A stretch of DNA of 59,810 bases from a virus, in IMG/VR virus record IMGVR_UViG_3300046787_000377, positions 1-59,810 of that record. One strand, given 5' to 3'. The position numbers and the translations under genes are program-made. The notes under the pieces were generated by a model that was not told the origin of the DNA, did no database searches, and worked only from the letters and a program-made list of their open reading frames with translations. Positions 50,322 to 59,588 of the stretch are shown here, piece by piece; the stretch's first letter is position 1; every line of letters begins with the position of its first letter.

Positions 50322-50331
50322 ATATTTATAG
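50322..50331 (+). promoter_or_regulatory. Late-promoter-like element
   Basis: ATATTTATAG lies 7 nt after the terminator T run and 19 nt before the ATG at 50351, with TTGGAGA between. Confidence 0.5.
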
Positions 50332-50350
50332 TAGTATAATTGGAGACGAT

Positions 50351-50617
50351 ATGAAAATTACAAACGAAGATAGAAAATTATTTAAGGAAACCTATACAAA
50401 ATACAAACTAAAAGAAGGTATTTTAAGTAGAATATTCTTGCGTGTATTAAAAAGTAATATAAAAAATGATAAAGGTATCCAATCTGCAATTAAAGATGCG
50501 GATGCATCATTACAAAACGCACAAAAAAAGATTGAAGATAGATTTAACGGAGATAAAGAGCAAGTAAAACAAGCAATACCAGATAATGTAAGAAAATATT
50601 TGGGATTTGATTATTAA
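50351..50617 (+). CDS. Small helical protein before the tape measure gene
   Basis: The 88-residue protein starts MKITNEDRKLFKETYTKYKL. This ATG, preceded by GGAGA, is preferred over the in-frame ATG at 50315, which lies in the terminator/promoter region. The sequence is helical, with LSRIFLRVLKSNIKNDKGIQ and a C-terminal DNVRKYLGFDY. Function is unknown. The gene lies two bases before the tape measure start and shares its transcript, so a role in tail assembly is plausible. Confidence 0.65.
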   Translation: MKITNEDRKLFKETYTKYKLKEGILSRIFLRVLKSNIKNDKGIQSAIKDADASLQNAQKKIEDRFNGDKEQVKQAIPDNVRKYLGFDY

Positions 50618-50619
50618 TT

Positions 50620-53151
50620 ATGGCTAATAGACAAACACAAGAAGAAAGAGAATATCAAGATAGTTTGAAGATTACTCAAAGTATGTTGGGTGATATTTCT
50701 CGTGCAATGGCCGACACTGCAAATTCTGCCGATGGTAGAAATAGAGCATTAGAACAACAAATAGATATAACTAGAGATATAATACATAATTTAAGTGATG
50801 TTAAAGATTATGAAAAAACAATAAATCAAATATTAACTCAACAAACTCAAATCAATAATACAAATTATGGTATTAATGAACGATTAAGACAAGTTCAATT
50901 AGCACAATTAGATGCTGCGTTAGGAATATTGAGAGCAGGAGAAGATACTGAAAACGTATTTAGAAGAGTAAATAGTATAACAGGTGAAACAACCGATAAA
51001 TTTAGTTCTGGCATTGATGATATAATGTCTAAATTAGAAGATATTCCGATTGTAGGTAAAACTTTAAAAAACTTTTTCCAACCATTTGCAGATTCTGCTA
51101 AATCTGTTATCAGTAAAACCGCAGATAAATTTACAAACGGATTTACAACTGCTTTTGCAAGTGCTCGAGCAGGTGGTGTATCATTCACAAGTTCATTAGG
51201 CCAAGGTATTAGTGGTGGTGTTAAGGGTATGAGTAGTATGATAGGTGTTGTCGGTAAATTATTGGCAGCAATAAATCCAGTCGTATTAGCGGTAATAGCA
51301 ATTGGATTAGCAGCATATGCAGGATATAAACGATTCGTAGAATTAGATGCTGCAGCAAAAGGTTTTAGAGAAGAAACGGGATTATTAAATTCACAAACAC
51401 GTGGATTACAAAGTAACATAAAGTCAGTATCGAATGAATTTGCAGGATTGGGAGTTTCAGCAGAAGATGTTGGAAAATCAGCCGCAGCATTCACAAATGA
51501 ATTCGCTGGATTAGAACAACCATCTAAGGCAGTTTTAGGTTCGATGGTTTCTCTTAACAAAAATTTTGGTATAGGAGTCGAAGAAGGTGCACAATTAAAT
51601 AAAGTATTTCAAAATATTGGTGGATTATCTGCCGCACAATCTCAAGCATTAATTGGTCAAACTGCTGAAATGGCTAGAATGGCCGGAGTTGCACCACAAA
51701 AAGTGATAAGAGATATGGCAGAGAATTCTGAAACTGCGTATCGTTATTTCAATGGTTCACCGAAAGAACTTGCAAAGGCAGCAGTTCAAGCAGCAAAATT
51801 AGGAACATCAATTGCTCAAGCAGGAAAAGTTGCAGATGGGTTGTTAGATTTTGAAAGTAGTATTACTGCAGAATTAGAGGCAAGTGCTTTATTAGGTACT
51901 AATATTAATTTAGGTCAAGCACGTTACCTAGCAGCAAATGGAAAAATATTAGAATCACAACAGGCAGTTTTAGATGAAGTTGCAGGTATCGGTGATTTAA
52001 CAAAATTAAACACATATGAACAAGAAGCTCTTGCAAAGGCTACTAATATGGAGTTTGGCGATTTAGTAAATCAACAAAGAATTAGAGAAAGATTTGGTAA
52101 ACTAAATGAAGAACAATTAGCAGCAGCAAATGCTTTGGTTGATAGTGGTAGAGATATATCAGAATTAACTGATAAAGATTTAGCAGCTCAAACACAACGT
52201 TTGGCTTCACAAAAAGAAATGCAAAGTTATATGGATGATATGCAAAACACATCCGGTGCGTTATCTACTGCATTTATGGATATGTTTGAACCTGTAACAT
52301 CGTTTGTTATGCCGGTTTTGGGTGATTTATTTAAAATTTTATCTAAGGTATTGTTACCTATATTTAGAATTATTGGTATTGTATTTAAAGCAGTATTTAA
52401 ACCATTAAAAGCAATTTATGATTTAGTATCTGCAATTGTAATGCCATTTATAGAAATTACATCTGCTATAATAGATGCATTAATAACACCATTTGAAACT
52501 GCACTTGATGCATTAGACCCATTATTTACAAAAATTTCACAATTAAAAGATGTAACAATGCGTGCCGCTGGTCCTATTATGAATGTATTCAAAGCAATAG
52601 CTAGTGTAGTTGGTGGTGTTTTGGGTGGTGCAATTGGATTGGTTGTAGATACATTAGTTACTGGAATTGATATAATATTCAAAGGAATTTCAGCAATAGG
52701 TTCATTTATAAATGATTACTTAGTACAACCGATTATGTCGGTTGTAAATACAATTGGTGGTGCATTTAGTTCTATTGGTAATTTTGTAGGAATTTCTGGA
52801 GAATCTACAAATAATACCGGTAGTACAACTACACCTTCTATAAATGATGGAGTAGTTCAAGATGGTAAGGTAGTTTCGACTAATCCATTAGATACCATAA
52901 TTGCAATGAAGAAACCAGAAGAACTTGCAAATACTGGTATTACTAATCAAACATCTTCTAATATTTCTAACACCACCATTCAACCAACACCTACGATTGA
53001 TATTTCGGCGTTGGTAAATAAAATGGATGAGATGATACAAGCAGTATCTGCAAATAGAGATGTGTATATGGATAGAGAAAAAGTTTCATCTGCTGTAGTA
53101 ACATCATCAGAAAAAAGTTCACAAAATAGATTTGGATTAATGGGAGCGTAA
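50620..53151 (+). CDS. Tape measure protein
   Basis: The 843-residue protein has a helical N-terminal half (about 1-130) and a hydrophobic Gly/Ala-rich region near 215-235 (NPVVLAVIAIGLAAYAGY). A second membrane-like region follows at about 555-740 (VTSFVMPVLGDLFKILSKVL onwards). It ends DVYMDREKVSSAVVTSSEKS and RFGLMGA, a C-terminal pattern typical of myoviral tape measure proteins. It sets tail length and in other phages moves into the cell envelope during infection. T4 gp29 has 590 residues; the greater length suggests a longer tail. It is followed after 2 nt by baseplate genes. Confidence 0.82.
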   Translation: MANRQTQEEREYQDSLKITQSMLGDISRAMADTANSADGRNRALEQQIDITRDIIHNLSDVKDYEKTINQILTQQTQINNTNYGINERLRQVQLAQLDAALGILRAGEDTENVFRRVNSITGETTDKFSSGIDDIMSKLEDIPIVGKTLKNFFQPFADSAKSVISKTADKFTNGFTTAFASARAGGVSFTSSLGQGISGGVKGMSSMIGVVGKLLAAINPVVLAVIAIGLAAYAGYKRFVELDAAAKGFREETGLLNSQTRGLQSNIKSVSNEFAGLGVSAEDVGKSAAAFTNEFAGLEQPSKAVLGSMVSLNKNFGIGVEEGAQLNKVFQNIGGLSAAQSQALIGQTAEMARMAGVAPQKVIRDMAENSETAYRYFNGSPKELAKAAVQAAKLGTSIAQAGKVADGLLDFESSITAELEASALLGTNINLGQARYLAANGKILESQQAVLDEVAGIGDLTKLNTYEQEALAKATNMEFGDLVNQQRIRERFGKLNEEQLAAANALVDSGRDISELTDKDLAAQTQRLASQKEMQSYMDDMQNTSGALSTAFMDMFEPVTSFVMPVLGDLFKILSKVLLPIFRIIGIVFKAVFKPLKAIYDLVSAIVMPFIEITSAIIDALITPFETALDALDPLFTKISQLKDVTMRAAGPIMNVFKAIASVVGGVLGGAIGLVVDTLVTGIDIIFKGISAIGSFINDYLVQPIMSVVNTIGGAFSSIGNFVGISGESTNNTGSTTTPSINDGVVQDGKVVSTNPLDTIIAMKKPEELANTGITNQTSSNISNTTIQPTPTIDISALVNKMDEMIQAVSANRDVYMDREKVSSAVVTSSEKSSQNRFGLMGA

Positions 53152-53153
53152 AT

Positions 53154-55610
53154 ATGCCAACAATATTAGAATTATTTAGAGGTTCAAGTAAAGATATATC
53201 TCCAAAGATAACAGACCAAACTCCCATACAAGAGAGATTTAGTGGTTCTACTCAAGAAAGTGCGATACAACCAACTAGAGATACTGTCTTAAAAGGGCCG
53301 CGTGATGTTATCCGATTTATTGCCGGTAGATTAACTACTGGTATTCGTTTTACAAGTAAAGTAGAATTAAACAATCCTCTAATATATGGTAATCAAGCAA
53401 TCCGTATAGCAACACGTAGTACACCAGATGTTGAAAAGATGAAACAAGCTACGAATGGTGATGCTGCAACAGGTGGTTTAATTGGTAAAGCTTTAGGATT
53501 TGTTACTGATGGGTTTATTGGTAAAATAGCATTCGGTGGTAGAGTATCATCTTTGAGTGAAGCTAGAAATGCTGTAAATTCACGTTTAGGAATTCCTCAA
53601 AATTTAATTCCAACTGCAGTAATAAACGCAGGTGAGTTACAAACATCGGACGAGCCAAACACAATGATTACTCTTGCCAAAATCAAAAAAGATGGTGCCG
53701 GAACGGAATTAGGTAAATTTCTAAAAAATACTGGTGGAGGTAATCCTAAAACATTAGGTAGACAAATTTTAGGACAGGGTATAACATTAGGAAAGGCTCA
53801 AATCAGAAAAGACCTTTTTGGCTCACCGGCTACAACTGGTATTAATAATCCAACTCCGTATCTTTCTTCTTATGGTATTTTTGAATACACATCAAAATCA
53901 CCATATTCATCTCAAATAAATAATCAAAAATTTGGTGATAAAAAATTACCTACTGCAACAGATACCGAAGCTACTAATATTACTAAAAAAGTAACACAAC
54001 TTCGTGAAGATGCAAAAAAGAAATTAGGTGAAACCAAAGCAAATTCAACTGCTTTATTAAAGCAAAAATTAACTGGTAAAGAATCCAAACCCGAAATAGA
54101 TAAGGCAGTTGAATCGGAAACAAAAGAAACATCTGCTACTCAAGAAAAATATACTGAACAATTATCAAATTATAAAACTGAAACTATAAAAGATTTGGCA
54201 ATACGTGATAAATATGCAATAGATTTATCATTAGTATCACCAATAAAAGGAATTCGTAGAAAGCAAGGTAATAATCCAGGTAGATTTGGTAAAACTGAAT
54301 ACGCATTCGAAGACCCAAAAAATAGAACTGGATTCATCATGCCAAATGACCCTACTAGAAACTATACTAAAGTAGTAGCTTCAGGTACTCAATCTAAAAG
54401 AACAATATTAAATGGTAAAGGTTTAAGTAATAAAGAAGATTCATTAAATAAACTTTTAAAGGGTAAACAATCAACCGATAGTGATTTCGGTGATTTTATA
54501 CCACTAAGAATGTCATCTGCAATAGATACGGATTCATTTGTGTATTTTAGAGCTATCATAACCGGATTAACTGAAACTAGTTCACCATCGTGGGAAAGTT
54601 CAAAATTTGTAGGTAATCCATATAATTTTTACACTTATAGTGGGGTAGAACGAAGTATTAGTTTTACATTAAGAACTTATTGTATGAGTTCAACTGAACT
54701 TGCCTTAATGTGGGAACGTTTAGAATGGTTGACTAGTCAAACTTATCCATTAATTAAAAATAAAATGGTTCAAGCTCCATTTATGAAAATGACTATTGGT
54801 AGTATTTATAAAAATAAAATTGGATTTATAAATTCTTTATCATACACCATTAATGATGATGTGACGTGGGAAACTGAAATAAAGGATAACTGGTTACCAA
54901 AAGTAGTTGATGTTCAAATAGAATTTAAATTAGTAGAAAGTGCTGGTGCTGAAAAAGGTAATCTTTATAACTATGCACTAACATCGGAAGCAAGAGCTCG
55001 TATTGATAATTCACGTAAAGAAGGTGAGGTGATAGGACAAGACCCAATTACACAACCACAAACGGCTAAATCAGTTGATATCAAAAAAGTAAAAGGTTTA
55101 GAAGATACTAAACTACCAGTTCCAAAGGTAGATAGTGCCGGTGTTCCTCAATCTCAACCACCTGCATCTAAAACTGATAATACACCGAAGGATATAAACA
55201 CAGGTAAACCAGCGGATACACCAAAAACGGCAGAAAACCCTACAACAGTAGACGAAGCTCTTAAAAAAGTAGAATCGGAAATAAGTAAGATAATTGCTGA
55301 TATACCAAAAGAATTCAGTGAATATCCAGAATGGACATACGGAACGTTCAGACATAGCAAAATAGTAGCTGGTAAATCAGGTAAAATTTCAAATATTAAA
55401 AAAATAGATGAAAAAACCTATTATTTTAGGGTAACTGATTCAAATGGAAATGAAGATGATTATGTGGCAGAATACATAGATGCTAACAATGCAAGAAGAA
55501 TTGCTTATTTCGTATGGTCTGCACAAAATGGTGGAAATGACCCAATATCATTATTATCTAACGAGGGTGATGAAGAAGTTTCAAGTTTAACTGGTTATGC
55601 TCAAAATTAA
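53154..55610 (+). CDS. Baseplate tube cap/junction protein
   Basis: The 818-residue protein resembles gp48/gp54-like baseplate tube proteins in its C-terminal half: DTDSFVYFRAIITGLTETSS, PYNFYTYSGVERSISFTLRT and ALMWERLEWLTSQTYPLIKN, ending with IEFKLVESAG. The N-terminal half contains low-complexity Lys/Thr segments (about 270-350) and a Pro/Thr/Lys linker near 650-700. A last about 90-residue domain (WTYGTFRHSKIVAGKSGKIS to RRIAYFVWSAQ) is not recognised. It follows the tape measure gene, as expected of a protein where the tube starts. Assignment to gp48 versus gp54 is not possible. Confidence 0.6.
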   Translation: MPTILELFRGSSKDISPKITDQTPIQERFSGSTQESAIQPTRDTVLKGPRDVIRFIAGRLTTGIRFTSKVELNNPLIYGNQAIRIATRSTPDVEKMKQATNGDAATGGLIGKALGFVTDGFIGKIAFGGRVSSLSEARNAVNSRLGIPQNLIPTAVINAGELQTSDEPNTMITLAKIKKDGAGTELGKFLKNTGGGNPKTLGRQILGQGITLGKAQIRKDLFGSPATTGINNPTPYLSSYGIFEYTSKSPYSSQINNQKFGDKKLPTATDTEATNITKKVTQLREDAKKKLGETKANSTALLKQKLTGKESKPEIDKAVESETKETSATQEKYTEQLSNYKTETIKDLAIRDKYAIDLSLVSPIKGIRRKQGNNPGRFGKTEYAFEDPKNRTGFIMPNDPTRNYTKVVASGTQSKRTILNGKGLSNKEDSLNKLLKGKQSTDSDFGDFIPLRMSSAIDTDSFVYFRAIITGLTETSSPSWESSKFVGNPYNFYTYSGVERSISFTLRTYCMSSTELALMWERLEWLTSQTYPLIKNKMVQAPFMKMTIGSIYKNKIGFINSLSYTINDDVTWETEIKDNWLPKVVDVQIEFKLVESAGAEKGNLYNYALTSEARARIDNSRKEGEVIGQDPITQPQTAKSVDIKKVKGLEDTKLPVPKVDSAGVPQSQPPASKTDNTPKDINTGKPADTPKTAENPTTVDEALKKVESEISKIIADIPKEFSEYPEWTYGTFRHSKIVAGKSGKISNIKKIDEKTYYFRVTDSNGNEDDYVAEYIDANNARRIAYFVWSAQNGGNDPISLLSNEGDEEVSSLTGYAQN

Positions 55611-55624
55611 AAATAGTAATAATT

Positions 55625-55912
55625 ATGTCAAGATATACAAATAATCAAATACAAAAACTAAAAGATGGTAGAAATGTATATAGAACTAAAATCTATCCAA
55701 ATATACCTTTATCCGATAGTGACATTTACGCAGTGACTCAGACAGGTGATAGATTAGATACACTTGCACATCAATTTTTTGGAGATGCATCCTTATGGTG
55801 GATTATAGCAACGACTAATAACATTCACGACGCACCATTCGCAATCGCAGATGGTACGATTTTAAGAATTCCAATGAATTACACCGAAATAATTAATAAT
55901 TTTACAAAATAA
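55625..55912 (+). CDS. gp53: LysM-like baseplate wedge protein, gp53-like
   Basis: The 95-residue protein has a LysM-type core: YAVTQTGDRLDTLAHQFFGD, LWWIIATTNNI and a closing GTILRIPMN. This combination is found in gp53-type baseplate proteins and P2 gpX. T4 gp53 has 196 residues, so this is a compact version. Preceding residues (GRNVYRTKIYPNIPLSDSDI) fit the N-terminal strand of the family. It lies between two large baseplate genes. Confidence 0.78.
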   Translation: MSRYTNNQIQKLKDGRNVYRTKIYPNIPLSDSDIYAVTQTGDRLDTLAHQFFGDASLWWIIATTNNIHDAPFAIADGTILRIPMNYTEIINNFTK

Positions 55913-55919
55913 TAAGCAA

Positions 55920-58397
55920 ATGCCAGGTTCTTTTCCACAATATTCAGACATATATCCAGGATTAACCACTTTATTAAAAAATAGGGGTGGTAACAATAGT
56001 CCAGTAACCAATATAATTGGAGGTGGGGTTAGTGGATTATCTACATGGATTCGATTAATCTCATCGGTTGAGGCCGGATTGGTAATGGAAAGTATCCAAG
56101 ATACAAGTGGAGATTTTCAATTTAATTATGGTGCGGATACATCAACCTATAAAGGACCAGGTGTTATCGGTCGCAATTTTTCAGGGACTGCTGTTAGAAT
56201 AACAAATGGAAATGACAGAGCATTAAGACCCTCACCCATTATAACTGGTATGAGCATGGATGAGAAAGCCGAAGGTGGTTCTCGACTTGCTAAAATTTCA
56301 ATAACCGCATTCACCTTAAAACAGGCAGAACAACTTTCTGAATATTTTTTAGAACCAGGATTTCATTTATTATGTGAATGGGGATGGAATACTCAACAAT
56401 CAGTTTCTCAAAAATGTGGAGGTGGTGGTAAACTTGGTGTGTGTGATATCATACAATATGATAATTGGCCTCACATAAAAGAAAAACGAGAAAAATCTGG
56501 ATTTACATACGATGCTTTTTTGGGTATTGTAACTGGTGGTGGTATTTCATTTGGTGATAATGAAACATATGTATTAGAAGTACAAGTAACATCGGTTGGT
56601 AATGTTGCTGAATATATGCAAACTCATAGAGATGCAAATTCAACTGATAAAGCAAAAAAAGATTCAAGTGGAACATTTAGTGCACAAGAAGTAGATTCTG
56701 CAGTTGGTGCTGGTAAAATTGGACGAGCATTATTCATGCAAATGTTTAATGAGTTACCTGGACACAAAAGGACACCATTAGTTAAACAACTAATAAATAA
56801 TCCTAATCTTTCTAACGAAGGTAACTTTGTAAATATGGATAAGGTTGTTAAAGAAGAACTAACGGATGCCTTATCAGAAGCAGGTGAGGTTACTTCAGAT
56901 GATGAATCGGTAGAAATTACTATTCCAAAGGATATGCCATTACTGGCTGAAGATAGATTTATTCGATTCGAACTTGCAGTTGAAATTATAAATTCATATC
57001 CGATGAAACTAGCTCCACAAACAACTACATGTCCCAAAGCATCTAGAGACCAACGAATTAATATTAGTGAGACAGTTTGTGCTGGGTTTCCACATATGTT
57101 TTCAACTGATAAATCTAAATTATTTATACCCAACACTACTGCACCTAATTTTCATTTGAAAAAAGCATTATCTGCTAAAGAAGAAACTACCGAGTTTATA
57201 GTATTCAATGATTTAAATGCAGAAGTAAATTTAGCAAACTTACACCCATTAACTGGTAACACAATATTTAAAGAAACTCAAAATAAAACTAAAAAAGATT
57301 TTGCAACAGGACAAGATAGACCGGCACCATATGCATTCCCTGCTACATACGGATTGAAAAAATCATTTGGAAAGGTTGATAGTTCATTTGAGCCTATAAT
57401 AGAAAAACCATATTTTTGGGGATATTTAAAAAACTTATACATAAATTTTGATTTTTTTGTGGAATGTATTTCTAAACCAAATTTTGTGGTTAGAGATGTT
57501 TTCTATGAAATGTTGAATGGAATGTCCTCAGCGTGTAATTCATTATGGAAATTTCAAATCATGGAAAAGCCAAATAAAGCAACTGGTGATTTAGAATTAG
57601 CTGTTGTAGATTTAAATTTTGGAGGTATTGTAAGTATGGACGGTATAACTACATTTCAAGCAAGAGGAGTTACATCACCATTTGTAAGTTGTGATTTTAA
57701 TGTAGAAGTTCCTGGTGCAATGATGTCATCAATCGTTCAGAAAAAATTAAATTCTGGTTTTGAACATAGTCCAGAATTAAACCCACGTCCAATGCTGGGC
57801 AATGTATTTAGTAAACGAGAAGATAAAGCGGGAACTATACTTCAGGGATTAAAAGTATTAGAAAAAGAAACCGCAGTTCCAAAGGATACAAATACACCAA
57901 CAACTGAAAAATCAGCAGAAGAATTAGAACTAGAAGCAAAAGCATTAAATTATGAATACTACACCAAAACTGGTGCGGTATTTCCCAAAATACAAGATAG
58001 ATTAGGTGAAATAGATTTGAAAAAAGAATTTTATGATTTCTATAAAGGTAACGATGGTTCAATAGAACGTAGTATTATGGTTGGTGCTTGGAATGATACC
58101 GCAGCATTAAGACAAGTTTTCTTAGTTGATAAAGGTATCGCACAAGGTGGTAAAAGTGGAAGAGGTGGTAAGGATAATAACAACAATAATCCACCATTTG
58201 GAGTTGCCTCATTTAATTTTAGAGTTCATGGTGCTAGTGGATTTAAAGTAGGTGATAAATTTAGAATAGATGGATTACCTAAACAATTTGGTGCACCTAG
58301 CTTTTTTCAAATAGTTAAAGTAGACCACGTTATTGAGGGAATGAATTGGTGGACAGATGTTAAGGGAGAATTACGTGTCATAGGAGATGAAAAATAA
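55920..58397 (+). CDS. Baseplate hub protein, gpD/gp27/gp44-like
   Basis: The 825-residue protein has an N-terminal domain with GLVMESIQDTSGDFQFNYG and FHLLCEWGWNTQQS. A middle segment follows with VLEVQVTSVGNVAEYMQTHR and a long variable part with many Lys/Asp residues. The C-terminus (FNFRVHGASGFKVGDKFRID to MNWWTDVKGELRVIG) has the late-control-D type fold seen in hub proteins, where a small beta-domain precedes the spike. It probably forms the trimeric hub beneath the tube cap. It is the last large baseplate gene of the operon. No lysozyme domain is visible, unlike T4 gp5. Confidence 0.68.
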   Translation: MPGSFPQYSDIYPGLTTLLKNRGGNNSPVTNIIGGGVSGLSTWIRLISSVEAGLVMESIQDTSGDFQFNYGADTSTYKGPGVIGRNFSGTAVRITNGNDRALRPSPIITGMSMDEKAEGGSRLAKISITAFTLKQAEQLSEYFLEPGFHLLCEWGWNTQQSVSQKCGGGGKLGVCDIIQYDNWPHIKEKREKSGFTYDAFLGIVTGGGISFGDNETYVLEVQVTSVGNVAEYMQTHRDANSTDKAKKDSSGTFSAQEVDSAVGAGKIGRALFMQMFNELPGHKRTPLVKQLINNPNLSNEGNFVNMDKVVKEELTDALSEAGEVTSDDESVEITIPKDMPLLAEDRFIRFELAVEIINSYPMKLAPQTTTCPKASRDQRINISETVCAGFPHMFSTDKSKLFIPNTTAPNFHLKKALSAKEETTEFIVFNDLNAEVNLANLHPLTGNTIFKETQNKTKKDFATGQDRPAPYAFPATYGLKKSFGKVDSSFEPIIEKPYFWGYLKNLYINFDFFVECISKPNFVVRDVFYEMLNGMSSACNSLWKFQIMEKPNKATGDLELAVVDLNFGGIVSMDGITTFQARGVTSPFVSCDFNVEVPGAMMSSIVQKKLNSGFEHSPELNPRPMLGNVFSKREDKAGTILQGLKVLEKETAVPKDTNTPTTEKSAEELELEAKALNYEYYTKTGAVFPKIQDRLGEIDLKKEFYDFYKGNDGSIERSIMVGAWNDTAALRQVFLVDKGIAQGGKSGRGGKDNNNNNPPFGVASFNFRVHGASGFKVGDKFRIDGLPKQFGAPSFFQIVKVDHVIEGMNWWTDVKGELRVIGDEK

Positions 58398-58783
58398 TGG
58401 GAATGTTAGAATCATATAAAAAGTTAGTTACTAAAAGTCCTATACCAGACGATAATATACGAACTCATGCTGTAAATCCAACTGAATCAGATTATACTCG
58501 TGGGTTTATATCAAGATATTTTGCACAAAAAGTAACCGATGTAAATTCTCCGATATTTGAGGTAGATGAGAGGGTATTTTCTAGATTACAAAATAATCAA
58601 ATGTATGTTGTAGTATCTTTAAAATGGAGAATAAAAGGACCAAAGCAAACTATATATAGAGAAGATGGACAAGTATTTGATGTAAGTGTATCTGAATCAA
58701 ATAGAAGAGCTATTTTAATACACTATGATAAGATACCTAAGTTAAAACTATATTTACCAAATCTTTTACAATTTTACAAATAA
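58397..58783 (+). CDS. Small baseplate-associated protein
   Basis: The 128-residue protein starts on the last base of the hub stop codon. The first half (PDDNIRTHAVNPTESDYTRG, FISRYFAQKVTDVNSPIFEV) is followed by a beta-pattern (YVVVSLKWRIKGPKQTIYRE). I recall a similar small protein following hub genes in related phages, but the family is not named here. It is probably a structural component because of strict coupling to the hub gene. The operon ends here; a late-promoter-like element follows. Confidence 0.65.
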   Translation: MGMLESYKKLVTKSPIPDDNIRTHAVNPTESDYTRGFISRYFAQKVTDVNSPIFEVDERVFSRLQNNQMYVVVSLKWRIKGPKQTIYREDGQVFDVSVSESNRRAILIHYDKIPKLKLYLPNLLQFYK

Positions 58784-58786
58784 TAT

Positions 58787-58796
58787 ATATTTATAT
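58787..58796 (+). promoter_or_regulatory. Late-promoter-like element
   Basis: ATATTTATAT begins 3 nt after the preceding stop and lies 18 nt before the ATG at 58815. Confidence 0.47.
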
Positions 58797-58814
58797 AAAA
58801 TAAACAAATAAGTT

Positions 58815-59588
58815 ATGGCATACAAACACCTTACAACGGAAGAACTTCAACAAATGTCATTTGATTGGAGATATCGTGGATTCACTGTTTTAGAATTACT
58901 TACTGAAACCGAAGTGGATGAAATCAACGCAGAATTAGATAGATTACGTGTAGAACGTAATGAAAGAGAACCAGGAAAATGGCAAGAATTCGAACCTATT
59001 ATGTATCCACATAAAGAATCAGATAAAATTGCTAAATTGTTTTCACATCCAAAAATTATGGAAGCAGCTGAATTCCTTATGGAAGGTAGAGTTGTTGGAT
59101 TACAAACTTGGGGGTATTATAAACCAAAAGGTGAATTGGGTAGAGATATGCATCAAAACGCATTCTACACTGGTTGTGGCCACAATGAGATTATTAATAC
59201 TGCATTGGCGTTAGATAATCACGACCCTGAAAACGGAGCAGTATGGAACTATGAAGGTTCACATAGATTACCAGTTTTACCAATCGAAGATAACGAAGAA
59301 AGAAAAGCAACTAATACTGATAACTGGAGAAGTGAAAGAGGTAAGAGTTGTGTAATGCCTGAAGGACATGATTTCCGTAAGGTAGAAGGTTATTTGAAAA
59401 AAGGACAAGTTGCGTTATTACACTCACACGTAGTACATGGTTCAGAACCAAACAGAGATACAACTAGAATGAGAAGAAATTTCTTAGGTGGGTATCTTAA
59501 AGAAGGTGCGTATTTCCATCCTGGCAATCAAATGAAGCGTGAACCAATCAATATGTATGACCTTAGAAAAAAACATTGGGGAGAGTAA
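58815..59588 (+). CDS. PhyH-like 2-oxoglutarate/iron oxygenase
   Basis: The 257-residue protein has the layout of phytanoyl-CoA dioxygenases: an N-terminal FDWRYRGFTVLELLTETEVD, the metal-site region DMHQNAFYTG, then ALALDNHDPENGAVWNYEGSH, and the distal histidine in LLHSHVVHGSEPNRD with an arginine nearby (TRMRRNF). The usual H-x-D is H113-Q-N115, so an asparagine replaces the metal-binding aspartate. H208 is the likely third ligand. Substrate is unknown; next to an SGNH gene and considering the sugar cassette at the other end, sugar or lipid modification is possible. The next gene starts within its 3' end. Confidence 0.82.
   Translation: MAYKHLTTEELQQMSFDWRYRGFTVLELLTETEVDEINAELDRLRVERNEREPGKWQEFEPIMYPHKESDKIAKLFSHPKIMEAAEFLMEGRVVGLQTWGYYKPKGELGRDMHQNAFYTGCGHNEIINTALALDNHDPENGAVWNYEGSHRLPVLPIEDNEERKATNTDNWRSERGKSCVMPEGHDFRKVEGYLKKGQVALLHSHVVHGSEPNRDTTRMRRNFLGGYLKEGAYFHPGNQMKREPINMYDLRKKHWGE

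Noticed and set aside
50315-50350. Earlier ATG start for the small gene before the tape measure
   Set aside because: It lies directly after the terminator T run and covers the promoter-like element; ATG 50351 has a GGAGA site.
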